Source: Planctomycetaceae bacterium (lineage in GTDB: Bacteria; Planctomycetota; SZUA-567). From it: 44,351 nucleotides of DNA. Positions within the stretch are counted from its first letter, which is position 1; every line of letters starts with the position of its first letter. The position numbers and the translations under genes are program-made. Under the pieces are notes generated by a model. It was not told the origin of the DNA, made no database searches, and worked only from the letters and a program-made list of their open reading frames with translations. The DNA lies in NCBI GenBank assembly GCA_021205245.1, contig JAJPXZ010000161.1:1-44351 (forward strand), read 5' to 3'. Positions 1-7,930 of this stretch are shown here, piece by piece.

Positions 1-91
1 GGCGTGCAGACATCCACCCGGGCAAAAAACGGGCGGTTCGGCCGGGGTCCACGCCATGCGCGTTCGCTCCGCAATCAACCTCATTTGCACC

Positions 92-1285
92 CTAATAATG
101 CTGACCGATCAAAACCTTCCCATGCCCGCTTTCCCGATTGCCCGACGCGACAAACCCTGCCGATGCATCGACGAGCGGATACCGTCCCGTCACCATTTTC
201 CGCATATCGAGCGCGCCCGCCTCCATCATCCGCAGGACAGACGGGAAAATATCCGACCCGGCATGACCCAACGACCCGATGATATGGACGTTCTTGCGCA
301 GGACCGGCATGGCGTCGAACATTGCCGGCGTCGACCCGACACCCAACTGGATAACCTTTGCCCCGTTGCCGACGCACTTGATAATTTCCGGATAGACGCT
401 GGAGAAGTTGCCGGTCGCTTCCACAATCATTCCCGCGCCAATGCCGTCCGTCTTCTCCATCACCAGCGCGCCGGCGCTGGACCCCTGCTTCAGGAGATCG
501 CTCGGGTTGGTGACGATGTCCGCGCCCATGGCGGTGGCGAGGCCGTCGCGGGCGGGGTTGGTGCCGAAGGCGAAGATCGTCGCCGCGCCAAAGGCCCGCG
601 CCAGGGCGATGGCGGCAAGGCCGATGGGGCCGGTGCCGAACACCGCCACGTTCGCCCCCGGCTTGACGCCGCCGCCGTTTATCTGCATGCCGCTGTAGGC
701 CACCGCCGTCGGTTCAGCCAAGGCTCCTGCTTCGAGCGCGGCCATTTTGTCGCCAAGCTTGTCCGCGAGGCGGTTGATGACGCAGCAGTATTTCGCCGGC
801 AGGACCGCGTATTCGGCAAAGCCGCCGTCGCACGACAGTCCGGCCTCTTCCAACTCTTCGCACTGATTGAACATGCCGGTCCGGCACGACCGGCAGCACC
901 CGCACCAGCGGATCTGCTCGGCCGCGACCAGGTCGCCCTTCGCCAGCCCCTTCACGCTCTTCCCGACCTCAACGATTTCGCCCGAGTACTCGTGGCCGGT
1001 GATGACCGGCAGGCGCAGGTGGGCGGCATACTTCGAATAGCCTTCGTCGTCGGAGCGGAGCGCGTGCAGGTCCGACCCGCACACCCCGCAAGCGCCGATG
1101 CGGATAAGGACGTCGTCCGGACCAATGGCCGGGATAGGCACCTGTCGGAGTCCGGTCTTGATGTTACGGTACACCATGTCGGAGCGGTATGCGCGCTTGT
1201 CCCGCCGTTCCCGTTCGGTCAATTCATACCCCGCTTTCGGCGCCCACTCGGCGTCGACGATAAACGCCTGCATCTTCCCCTCCAT
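92..1285 (-). CDS. Zinc-dependent medium-chain alcohol/polyol dehydrogenase
   Basis: A 397-residue cytosolic oxidoreductase of the zinc medium-chain dehydrogenase/reductase family, predicted to oxidise a polyol or secondary alcohol with NAD(P). Seen in the sequence: the catalytic zinc region GACGVCGSD and GHEYSGEI; the structural-zinc pattern C-x2-C-x2-C-x7-C (WCGCCRSC..NQC); and a Rossmann motif VAVFGTGPIGLAA. The start has AGGAGA 6 nt upstream. It is the last gene of the minus-strand ygeXYW group but lies behind a good terminator, so it is probably expressed by read-through. By overall look it resembles scyllo-inosose or threonine/sorbitol dehydrogenase-type enzymes; the substrate cannot be read from sequence. 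The family call is firm, the substrate is not. Confidence 0.88.
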   Translation of the reverse strand: MEGKMQAFIVDAEWAPKAGYELTERERRDKRAYRSDMVYRNIKTGLRQVPIPAIGPDDVLIRIGACGVCGSDLHALRSDDEGYSKYAAHLRLPVITGHEYSGEIVEVGKSVKGLAKGDLVAAEQIRWCGCCRSCRTGMFNQCEELEEAGLSCDGGFAEYAVLPAKYCCVINRLADKLGDKMAALEAGALAEPTAVAYSGMQINGGGVKPGANVAVFGTGPIGLAAIALARAFGAATIFAFGTNPARDGLATAMGADIVTNPSDLLKQGSSAGALVMEKTDGIGAGMIVEATGNFSSVYPEIIKCVGNGAKVIQLGVGSTPAMFDAMPVLRKNVHIIGSLGHAGSDIFPSVLRMMEAGALDMRKMVTGRYPLVDASAGFVASGNRESGHGKVLIGQHY

Positions 1286-1310
1286 TGCGGTCTCCTCGTG
1301 CCAAAGCCAT

Positions 1311-1347
1311 AAAACAAAAAACGTGCGGACCGACGAACGGTCCGCAC
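1311..1347 (-). terminator. Rho-independent terminator after ygeW
   Basis: Perfect 10-bp stem GTGCGGACCG/CGGTCCGCAC with a 5-nt loop (1323-1347). On the minus strand it is followed by a T-rich tract (1321-1311). It lies between ygeW and the dehydrogenase gene, leaving only about 25 nt before the latter's start, so it should act as an intra-operon attenuator. Confidence 0.85.
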
Positions 1348-1375
1348 ATAAATGTACTGCATCGAGGATGGCAGG

Positions 1376-2566
1376 TTAACCGAAAATGCGCTGACGGCCG
1401 CGCTCTTCGAGCTGACGTAGGGCGGTGGCCGGGTCTTTCATCTTGGACAGGAAGATCATCGCCGCGATGACGTAGGGCTTGAAGCCGGCTTCCTTGTAGA
1501 GGGGCAGACGGTAGCGGTCGAACACGCTCGCGCAGACTTCGCCTTCCTTGCAGGACACGCCGGTGATGTCGGCGGGCAGGCAGTGCATGTAGAGGGCCTT
1601 GCCGTCATGGGTCTTCTTCATGAGGTCTTCGGTGCACTCCCAGTCCTTGTGGTTAGCGTTGGTGGCCAGCAATTCCTTCTCAAGCTTCTTGATGCCGTCC
1701 ATGTCGCCTTCGCCGTAGAGGTTGGTGCGCTTCTCCATGGCGGCGAACGGTGCCCAGCTCTTCGGGTAGACGATGTCCGCGCCTTCAAAGGCTTCGGCCA
1801 TGCTGTTCGACTTCGAGAACTTGCCGCCGGTCTTGGCCGCGTTGGCGGCGGCGACGGCTTCGACCTCGGGCATGACTTCGTAGCCCTTCGGGTGGGCGAG
1901 GGCGACTTCCATGCCGAAGCGGGTCATCAGGCCGATAATGCCCTGCGGCACCGACAGGGGCTTGCCGTAGCTGGGCGAGTATGCCCAGGTCATGGCCAGC
2001 TTTTTGCCCTTCAGGTTTTCGACCCCGCCGAAGTGGTGGATAATGGCCAGCATGTCGGCCATGGACTGGGTCGGGTGGTCGATATCGCACTGCAGGTTGA
2101 CGAGGGTGGGACGCTGTTCGAGGTTGCCGTCCTTGTAGCCTTCGTCGACGGAGGCGGCGACTTCGCGCATATAGGCATTGCCCTTGCCGATGTACATGTC
2201 GTCGCGGATGCCGATGATGTCGGCCATGAAGGAAATCATGTTGGCGGTCTCGCGCACCGTTTCGCCGTGGGCGATCTGGCTCTTGCCCTCGTCCAGGTCC
2301 TGGACGGCGAGGCCAAGCAGGTTGCAGGCGGAGGCGAAGGAGAAGCGGGTGCGGGTCGAGTTGTCGCGGAACAACGACACGCCGAGGCCGGAATCGAAAA
2401 TGCGGGTGGAGATGTTGCGTTCGCGCAGGTTGCGGAGCGCATCGGCGACCGCGAAGGTGGCGGCGATTTCGCCGTCCGTTTTCTCCCAGGTGAGGAGGAA
2501 GTCGTTCAGGTACATCTTGGCGGTGTCGAGGTTGGCCAGCTTGGTGACCAGTGCGTCAAAGTTCAT
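1376..2566 (-). CDS. ygeW: YgeW-type knotted carbamoyltransferase
   Basis: A 396-residue cytosolic member of the aspartate/ornithine carbamoyltransferase superfamily, the same length I recall for E. coli YgeW. The carbamoyl-phosphate loop FRDNSTRTRFSFA (S-T-R-T-R) and the HCLPAD motif near residue 335 are intact, as is DLDEGKSQIAHGET in the first domain. The true substrate of YgeW is not settled in what I know. Its constant partnership with YgeX and YgeY points to a carbamoylated intermediate in anaerobic purine/urate or ureido-amino-acid breakdown, where it could recover carbamoyl phosphate. It follows ygeY by 41 nt, so the two are co-transcribed. Start chosen at the ATG with CAAGGAGCTGGACA upstream. 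Family assignment is strong; reaction is inferred. Confidence 0.92.
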   Translation of the reverse strand: MNFDALVTKLANLDTAKMYLNDFLLTWEKTDGEIAATFAVADALRNLRERNISTRIFDSGLGVSLFRDNSTRTRFSFASACNLLGLAVQDLDEGKSQIAHGETVRETANMISFMADIIGIRDDMYIGKGNAYMREVAASVDEGYKDGNLEQRPTLVNLQCDIDHPTQSMADMLAIIHHFGGVENLKGKKLAMTWAYSPSYGKPLSVPQGIIGLMTRFGMEVALAHPKGYEVMPEVEAVAAANAAKTGGKFSKSNSMAEAFEGADIVYPKSWAPFAAMEKRTNLYGEGDMDGIKKLEKELLATNANHKDWECTEDLMKKTHDGKALYMHCLPADITGVSCKEGEVCASVFDRYRLPLYKEAGFKPYVIAAMIFLSKMKDPATALRQLEERGRQRIFG

Positions 2567-2607
2567 TGTCCAGCTCCTTGGATAAGGGTTTTATATAAAA
2601 GCGATGC

Positions 2608-3807
2608 TTACTTGTTTTCGGTATAGACGGTCGGCAGCGCGGCGTAGACGGCGGCGCACTTGACCAGGTCGGCCTTCCAGGTCTTTTCGTTCGGCGCGTG
2701 GGCTTCTTCTTCCTTGCCCGGGCCGAAGCCGATGCAGGGGATGCCTTCGCGGCCCATGATGGAGACGCCATTCGTGGAGAAGGTCCACTTGTCGACCTTC
2801 GGCTTGCCGTACATGCCTTCGAACGCCTTCACCATCGCCTTGGTGGCGGGAGCGTCTTCCGGAATCACCCACGTGGGGAAGTAGCAATCGGTCGGGTAGA
2901 CGCAGTCGGTGTAGGACGGGCGGTCATACTTGTACATGCTGACTTCGGCGCCGAACTTCTTCACGGACGGCAGGGCGCGGATTTCTTCGAGGGCGGACTG
3001 GTAGGTCTCGCCGTCCGTCAGGCGGCGGTCGATGGAGATGGCGCAGGAGTCGGCGACGGCGCAGCGGCTCGGGCTGGTGAAGAAGATTTCCGAGACAGCC
3101 AGGGTGCCTTTACCGAGGAATTCGTCGACGTGGAGGCGGTTGTTCAATTCCTTCACTTCGCCAAGGATTTCCGCCATCTTGTAGATGGCGTTATCGCCGC
3201 GTTCGGGAGCGGAACCGTGGCAGGACACGCCCTTGACGTCGACGCGGATTTCCATACGGCCGCGCTGGCCGCGATAGATGTTGCCGTTGGTGGGTTCGGT
3301 GATGACGACGAACTCGGGGCGAACCTTGTCTTCGTTGATGATGTACTGCCAGCACAAGCCGTCGCAATCCTCTTCCTGCACGGTGGCGGTGACGAGGGCG
3401 GTGTACTTGTCCGAGAGGAGGCCGAGGTCTTTCATGATCTTCGCGCCGTAGACGGCGGAGACAATGCCGCCTTCCTGGTCGGAGGTGCCGCGCCCGCCGA
3501 TTTCCTCGTCGTTTTCATAGCCTTCGTAGGGGTCGAAGGTCCAGTTGTCCTTGTTGCCGATGCCGACGGTGTCGATGTGGCCGTCGAAAGCGATGAGGGT
3601 CTTGCCCGTGCCCATGTAGCCGAGCAGGTTGCCCATGGGGTCAATTTCGACTTTGTCAAAGCCGAGTTTGCGCATCTCGGCGGCGGCGCATTCGATCTTC
3701 CCTTTTTCGCCCGCGCTCTCGCCCGGGATACGGACCATGGCCCGGAGGAACTTGGTCATATCGTCCTTGTAGCCTTCGGCCGCGGCTTTAATCTTTGCAA
3801 AATCCAT
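2608..3807 (-). CDS. ygeY: YgeY-type M20 metallohydrolase
   Basis: A 399-residue cytosolic M20-family metallohydrolase (ArgE/DapE-like). Metal-binding signatures are visible: FDGHIDTVG near residue 75, [10 protein letters not shown] with the bridging Asp near 110, and the EE pair in TVQEEDCDG near 145. YgeY belongs to a clade often found beside selenium-dependent hydroxylases and purine degradation genes. It probably hydrolyses an amide or ureido bond to release the amino acid consumed by the neighbouring ammonia-lyase. It sits between dpaL (80 nt upstream) and ygeW (41 nt downstream) on the same strand. An AAGGGG ribosome binding site precedes the start. The exact substrate is unknown to me. 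Confidence 0.92.
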   Translation of the reverse strand: MDFAKIKAAAEGYKDDMTKFLRAMVRIPGESAGEKGKIECAAAEMRKLGFDKVEIDPMGNLLGYMGTGKTLIAFDGHIDTVGIGNKDNWTFDPYEGYENDEEIGGRGTSDQEGGIVSAVYGAKIMKDLGLLSDKYTALVTATVQEEDCDGLCWQYIINEDKVRPEFVVITEPTNGNIYRGQRGRMEIRVDVKGVSCHGSAPERGDNAIYKMAEILGEVKELNNRLHVDEFLGKGTLAVSEIFFTSPSRCAVADSCAISIDRRLTDGETYQSALEEIRALPSVKKFGAEVSMYKYDRPSYTDCVYPTDCYFPTWVIPEDAPATKAMVKAFEGMYGKPKVDKWTFSTNGVSIMGREGIPCIGFGPGKEEEAHAPNEKTWKADLVKCAAVYAALPTVYTENK

Positions 3808-3849
3808 GGTAGTGCCCCTTCTTGGTTTGAAAAGTCAGATATAAAATTG

Positions 3850-3864
3850 AGGTAATAATTACCT
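3850..3864. repeat. Perfect palindrome in the dpaL-ygeY spacer
   Basis: AGGTAATAATTACCT is a perfect 15-bp dyad in an AT-rich 80-bp spacer between dpaL and ygeY. It could be an operator or a short hairpin; nothing in the sequence decides which. Confidence 0.45.
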
Positions 3865-3887
3865 TTGATTGTTTGTACAGAGAGCCA

Positions 3888-5114
3888 CTAAAACGCGCCC
3901 GGTGCGGGATAAGCTCCGTCCCATACGATGCGCCGGTACATGTCGGGATCCGTGTCCCCTTCGGTCGAGAAGAGAAGAATGCGCGAATCCGGCCCGAGGC
4001 CGAGCGCCTTACGGAGGTCGGCGAAGTCGGGGTTGACGAGCGCTTCGAGGACCAGACCCATGCCCGCCGCGCCGCTCTCGCCCGAGATAACCCGGGGGTC
4101 GCCTGCCAGCGGCGCGCCGAGGACGCGCATGGCGCGGGCGGCGGCATAGTCCGGCAGCGAGACGAAGAAGGAGGTCTTCGACTTGAGTATCTCCCACGAG
4201 ATGGTATTGGCTTCGCCGCAGGCGAGGCCGGCCATGATGGTGACGAGGTCACCGCCGACATCGACGGTGCGGCCGTCGGCCTGTACAGCGGAGCGGTAGA
4301 GACAGTCCGCCGCCGCCGCCTCGACGACGGTGGTGGTCGGGACGTTGTCGGGGTAGTAGTTGGCGAAAAAGCCCTGCACCGCACCGGCGAGCGATCCGAC
4401 ACCGGCCTGGACGAAGATGTGGGTGGGGCGCTTGACGCCGTAGTCGGCGAGCTGTTCGGCCGCTTCAAGAGCCATAGTGCCGTAGCCTTGCATGATCCAG
4501 CCGGGGATTTCTTCGTAGCCTTCCCAGGCGGTATCCTGGATAACGACGGAGTTCGGCGTCTTGGCGCTTTCAGCCGTGGCGAGGCGGACGGCGTCATCGT
4601 AATTCATGTCGGTGATGGAAGCATCCGCGCCTTCCTTGCGGATGTTTTCGAGCCGGGTTTGGGACGACCCTTTCGGCATATAGACGACCGAGTGCTGGCC
4701 GATCTGATTCGCCGCCCAGGCAACGCCGCGACCGTGGTTGCCGTCGGTGGCGGTGAAGAAGGTATAGTCGCCCAATGCCTTCTTGACATCCGGGGAGGTG
4801 AGCTTGTCAAAGCCGAGGTCGGCGATATCGCGACCGGTTTGTTCGGCGATAAAGCGGGCCATGGCAAAGGAGCCGCCGAGGACTTTGAACGCATTCAGGC
4901 CGAAGCGGTAGGATTCGTCCTTGATGTAGATGCCGCCGACGCCGAGTTGCTTGGCGAGGGTATCCAGCGCCGTCAACGGAGTGGGTTTGTATTGCGGGAA
5001 GGACGCGTGGAAGCGGCGGACCTTCTCGATTTCGGCAGGGGCCATAAGGGCCAGTTCTTTGTGTGCCTCGGTCTTGGGCAGCTTGTTGGCGACCCACTGC
5101 AGCGCTTGGCTCAT
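3888..5114 (-). CDS. dpaL: 2,3-diaminopropionate ammonia-lyase (YgeX)
   Basis: A 408-residue cytosolic PLP enzyme of fold type II that converts 2,3-diaminopropionate to pyruvate and two ammonia. The PLP lysine is K77 in FGLNAFKVLGG, the same position as I recall for the E. coli enzyme. The phosphate/substrate motif TATDGNHGRGVAWAA is at about 121-135, and DTAWEGYEEIPGWIMQGY, GGDLVTIMAGLACGE and STEGDTDPDMYR are all typical of YgeX. An open frame continues upstream, but the start is set at 5114, where CGGAGGA lies about 5 nt before ATG; the extension would cross a strong inverted repeat. First structural gene after the YheO-type regulator, and probably its target. Confidence 0.95.
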   Translation of the reverse strand: MSQALQWVANKLPKTEAHKELALMAPAEIEKVRRFHASFPQYKPTPLTALDTLAKQLGVGGIYIKDESYRFGLNAFKVLGGSFAMARFIAEQTGRDIADLGFDKLTSPDVKKALGDYTFFTATDGNHGRGVAWAANQIGQHSVVYMPKGSSQTRLENIRKEGADASITDMNYDDAVRLATAESAKTPNSVVIQDTAWEGYEEIPGWIMQGYGTMALEAAEQLADYGVKRPTHIFVQAGVGSLAGAVQGFFANYYPDNVPTTTVVEAAAADCLYRSAVQADGRTVDVGGDLVTIMAGLACGEANTISWEILKSKTSFFVSLPDYAAARAMRVLGAPLAGDPRVISGESGAAGMGLVLEALVNPDFADLRKALGLGPDSRILLFSTEGDTDPDMYRRIVWDGAYPAPGAF

Positions 5115-5197
5115 GCCAGTCCTCCGGGAAAATGTGTGTAAGGCAGTCCATAACCGCGTCTCGGGCCTTGATCCTTCGTCAAGCTCGCCTCTCGGGC

Positions 5198-5233
5198 TTT
5201 TCAAAAAACAACCACCACCGCGTTTTTTGAAAA
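5198..5233. repeat. 12-bp inverted repeat in the regulator-dpaL spacer
   Basis: TTTTCAAAAAAC (5198-5209) and its exact complement GTTTTTTGAAAA (5222-5233) flank a 12-nt GC-rich loop. It lies about 85 nt before the dpaL start in the 174-bp spacer. It could be a regulator-binding dyad or an AU-rich hairpin in the leader. Confidence 0.55.
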
Positions 5234-5288
5234 CCCTGACGGCTCGCTTTCCTCGGCTGAAGTCCCGATCCGAGGTTCTGGAACAGCC

Positions 5289-5927
5289 TTATGACTCGGC
5301 GCTCATATAGTTGTAGAGCGTGTATTTCGAAATGTCGTAATGCTTCGAGACCTTGTCGCCTGCCTTTTTGACCAGGAACGCGCCCTTGTCGTTCAGGAAC
5401 TGGATGGCGCGAATTTTGTCGTCCTTCGACATCATGGCGACCGGCTTGCCGACGAATTTGTCCGCCTCGGCGATGAGCTGGTCGAGGAGGTCGTTGACGT
5501 TGGCGGTGATGGCGACGTCTTCGTTCTGGCCGGTCTCGGCGGTGGCGATGGTGGCTTCGAGGGCGTGCCGCGCCATGACGAGATCGGTGATGTCGTAGTT
5601 GATGCCGAAGAGATGGGTCGGCTTGCCCTTCTTGTCCCGCAGGTAGATGGAACTGGACTTCACCATGCGCCCCGACTTGGTGCGGGCGAGATAGTTGTAA
5701 TCGTCCTGAATCTTGTCCGGGTCTTCCTTGAGGGCGTGGAGCACGACTTCGGACGAGCCGTCGCCGACGCGCCTTCCGGTGACATGACCGTTTTCGATAG
5801 CGATGATGCTGCTTTCCAAATCCTGCCCGAGATCGTGGACAGTGACTTCGCAGTTATCGCCAAAGAGGCTGGCGATGCCTGCAGCCAACCGTTTGAGGAA
5901 CTCGCTGTTTTGTTCCTGTGCGCTCAT
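5289..5927 (-). CDS. YheO-type (PAS + HTH) transcriptional regulator
   Basis: A 212-residue DNA-binding regulator. The first ~115 residues match the YheO-like PAS domain, which senses a small ligand (GDNCEVTVHDLG, SGRMVKSSSIYLRD, GINYDITDLV). The C-terminal ~60 residues are the associated HTH domain (KDDKIRAIQFLNDKGAFLVK, HYDISKYTLYNYM). DauR, which controls D-arginine catabolism, belongs to this family. Start 5927 is chosen because AAGGAGG lies 7 nt upstream; a longer frame to 5993 lacks a site. It is transcribed in the same direction as dpaL-ygeY-ygeW and heads the group, so it most likely controls them in response to a substrate. The ligand is not known. Confidence 0.88.
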   Translation of the reverse strand: MSAQEQNSEFLKRLAAGIASLFGDNCEVTVHDLGQDLESSIIAIENGHVTGRRVGDGSSEVVLHALKEDPDKIQDDYNYLARTKSGRMVKSSSIYLRDKKGKPTHLFGINYDITDLVMARHALEATIATAETGQNEDVAITANVNDLLDQLIAEADKFVGKPVAMMSKDDKIRAIQFLNDKGAFLVKKAGDKVSKHYDISKYTLYNYMSAES

Positions 5928-5999
5928 GAACTGAACCTCCTTTTGTTTACCTGTATATGGAGGCTCCTGGCTTGGGATAATCATTCTATCCATGCCTCC

Positions 6000-6027
6000 A
6001 TTATATCACGGGTTCCGGCTCGTACAA
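6000..6027 (-). promoter_or_regulatory. Sigma-70 promoter for the YheO-type regulator
   Basis: TTGTAC (6027-6022), a 16-bp spacer and TATAAT (6005-6000) on the minus strand, about 70 nt before the regulator start. Downstream in the leader lie TGGAGGC (5958-5964) and GCCTCCA, a possible small hairpin. Confidence 0.6.
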
Positions 6028-6412
6028 AATAATTTTTATGTAAAAAAAATAATTTTTAGCTAGGACGGTATAGAGACCGCGCGACTGTTTATGTATGTGT
6101 ATATCTGTTATGGATTTAGGGAATTCCCTCATCTTTGGGTGGAATTTTGGTCCAACCGGTTATTAGGCCATTTTGACGCGCCTCTCAAAAAAGGTCATTT
6201 TGTCTACTAATTTATATTGTAACTATAAGGCAGGATTTGGGGTTTGTCAATTGCATCGCCACACTGTGGGTGTAGCCGAATAGGGCGGTGGTGTACGAGG
6301 TGAGGATTTTGCGAAGCCTCAGCTCTTTTGGTTATTCCGTTGTATGGTCCTCCGCCAGACAGAAATGGGATCGGGCGGCCGGGTATCTCGGGGTTTGAAA
6401 TCACGTAAGCGG
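6028..6412. other. Intergenic region, no gene seen
   Basis: AT-rich DNA between the end of the DUF421 gene and the promoter of the YheO-type regulator. No open frame with a ribosome binding site and no convincing terminator was found. A weak imperfect stem (TGAGG..CCTCA near 6300-6322) follows the DUF421 gene but has no T tract. Confidence 0.5.
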
Positions 6413-7063
6413 TTAAATCGTCCTGCCATCCCGGGTGTCGATTCGCACTGTACCATTATGGTATTCTCCACAGAACACCTCGGACAGCGTCACCCCTTTG
6501 CTTTCGATTTGCGTTTTCAGCCATTCCTGATCCTTGCCGATTCGAGAGAGCCCATCTTTATGGACCCGTCCTCTTTCGACAAGAAGAACAGAGAGCTTAG
6601 GATCGTCGTATTTGCTTATGGTCAGTTTACCGTTAGTCTCCTGCCACACTTCACGAAGTTCGGAAAGTGCGTGAACCCCGGCTTGGTGAATCATTGTTTC
6701 AAAATCGGTCAGCGTTAAATTGAGACTGTCGAAGCTTTGTGGTTGCAGGCGTCCGTCCGAGACCAGACACACGGATTGACCGTCCACCAGCTTTTCGCCT
6801 GAGAGGCTTTTCCGTTTATACTTGCTCATGATGCTGAACAGAAGAGTCCAAAGCAGGATGACAGCGCCAACGGCCCATACAGGCACGTCGTTGTTGAACA
6901 AACTGCCGCTTATCATTGCGCCTACCACCATGCCGCTGACCACTTCGGTCCCAGCCATCGGGTTGACTTGGCTCCGCCCACCCAACCGCGCATACACCAC
7001 CAACGTGACCGAGCCGACCAGTATCTTTCCTATGACCGGGAGGTAGTCCATACTATTATCCAT
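6413..7063 (-). CDS. DUF421 (YetF/YrbG-like) membrane protein
   Basis: A 216-residue inner-membrane protein. Three hydrophobic segments fill the first ~80 residues (about 9-25, 40-58 and 62-82), with the family motif YARLGGRSQVNPM between them. A soluble C-terminal domain follows (LVDGQSVCLVSDGRLQ, LSELREVWQE, LSVLLVERG). This is the DUF421/YetF architecture; its biochemical role is not known. The start has AGGAG 5 nt upstream, and its own promoter is at 7099-7127, so it is independent of the two-component genes. No functional link to its neighbours is evident. Confidence 0.85.
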   Translation of the reverse strand: MDNSMDYLPVIGKILVGSVTLVVYARLGGRSQVNPMAGTEVVSGMVVGAMISGSLFNNDVPVWAVGAVILLWTLLFSIMSKYKRKSLSGEKLVDGQSVCLVSDGRLQPQSFDSLNLTLTDFETMIHQAGVHALSELREVWQETNGKLTISKYDDPKLSVLLVERGRVHKDGLSRIGKDQEWLKTQIESKGVTLSEVFCGEYHNGTVRIDTRDGRTI

Positions 7064-7098
7064 GATTGCTCCTATTTATAATTGTTAATCATGGGGTA

Positions 7099-7127
7099 AT
7101 ATTAACGGAAAAGACTACGAAATTCAA
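7099..7127 (-). promoter_or_regulatory. Sigma-70 promoter for the DUF421 gene
   Basis: TTGAAT (7127-7122), exactly 17 bp, then TAATAT (7104-7099) on the minus strand, about 35 nt before the DUF421 start codon. Confidence 0.6.
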
Positions 7128-7209
7128 ACCCTATGGGGTACTGGAACGGGATAATGGAGCAGGTGAGCGGCTGTTCGGTGGGCGGGACAACGTGGGCTGG
7201 AATAAAGAA

Positions 7210-7881
7210 TCATTTTTTCAATTTGTATCGAACACTCGGGCGGCCGCCGGTGTCATAGTCGATCATACTCTCGGCCATTCGTCCTTCAACCAGGTGATTC
7301 AGATACCTGCGGATTGTCACCTTGGACAACCCGACAGTCGATGCCAGCTCGTCACAGGTAAAATGCGATGCGGGCTGTTCCTTTAATGCGTCCATGATCG
7401 TGTTCAGCGTTGCCTGTTGCATGCCTTTATGCACCGTGATTTCCGGCGTCTCGTTGGCGCTTCCAACCATTCTGTCGATAAGCTCCTGACTGAGTACGTC
7501 GGTGGAGTGCAATATCTGTTTCTTCAAAGCCCATTTCTTGATCGCTTCCTTGAAGCGGACCTCGGTGAATGGCTTGACCAGATAATCGACCACGCCCAGT
7601 CGAAGCGACTCGTCGATATGACGGGCCTCGTTCGCGGCTGTCACCATGATGACGTCGATTTCCAGGCCGGAGCGTCGCATTTCGGTCAGCAATTCGAGAC
7701 CGGTGGTGTGCGGCATATACACATCCAGAATGATGAGGTCGACGGGGTTTACCCGCACGAATTCCAAGGCATCGCGGCCGTTTTCAACCAAGCCGACAAC
7801 CTCAATGCCGCGAATCGGCTCCAGATACTGCTTGTTAATCTGCGCGACCATGGGATCGTCTTCAACTATCAATACCTTCAT
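7210..7881 (-). CDS. maeR: CitB/DcuR-family response regulator, malate type
   Basis: A 223-residue cytosolic response regulator. The receiver domain (1-~120) has the acidic pair VEDDP, the phosphoacceptor Asp in LIILDVYMP near residue 54, and the Lys in YLVKPF. A linker follows, then a C-terminal helix-turn-helix of the CitB/DcuR type (FTCDELASTVGLSKVTIRRYLNHL). It lies 49 nt after the sensor kinase gene on the same strand. The pair faces away from a 2HCT carrier and a malic enzyme, the arrangement of maeKR-maePE, so it should activate that divergent operon when a dicarboxylate or hydroxycarboxylate is sensed. GGAGA precedes the ATG. The symbol rests on context. Confidence 0.85.
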   Translation of the reverse strand: MKVLIVEDDPMVAQINKQYLEPIRGIEVVGLVENGRDALEFVRVNPVDLIILDVYMPHTTGLELLTEMRRSGLEIDVIMVTAANEARHIDESLRLGVVDYLVKPFTEVRFKEAIKKWALKKQILHSTDVLSQELIDRMVGSANETPEITVHKGMQQATLNTIMDALKEQPASHFTCDELASTVGLSKVTIRRYLNHLVEGRMAESMIDYDTGGRPSVRYKLKK

Positions 7882-7930
7882 TGCATTCTCCGCAGCAAGA
7901 GGGGGCAGGGTTCTGATAAAAGTCGACCGG

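Noticed and set aside
56-3855. Long plus-strand frames opposite the zinc dehydrogenase, ygeW and ygeY genes
   Set aside because: They are antisense shadows of clear family proteins, with skewed composition and no translation signals.
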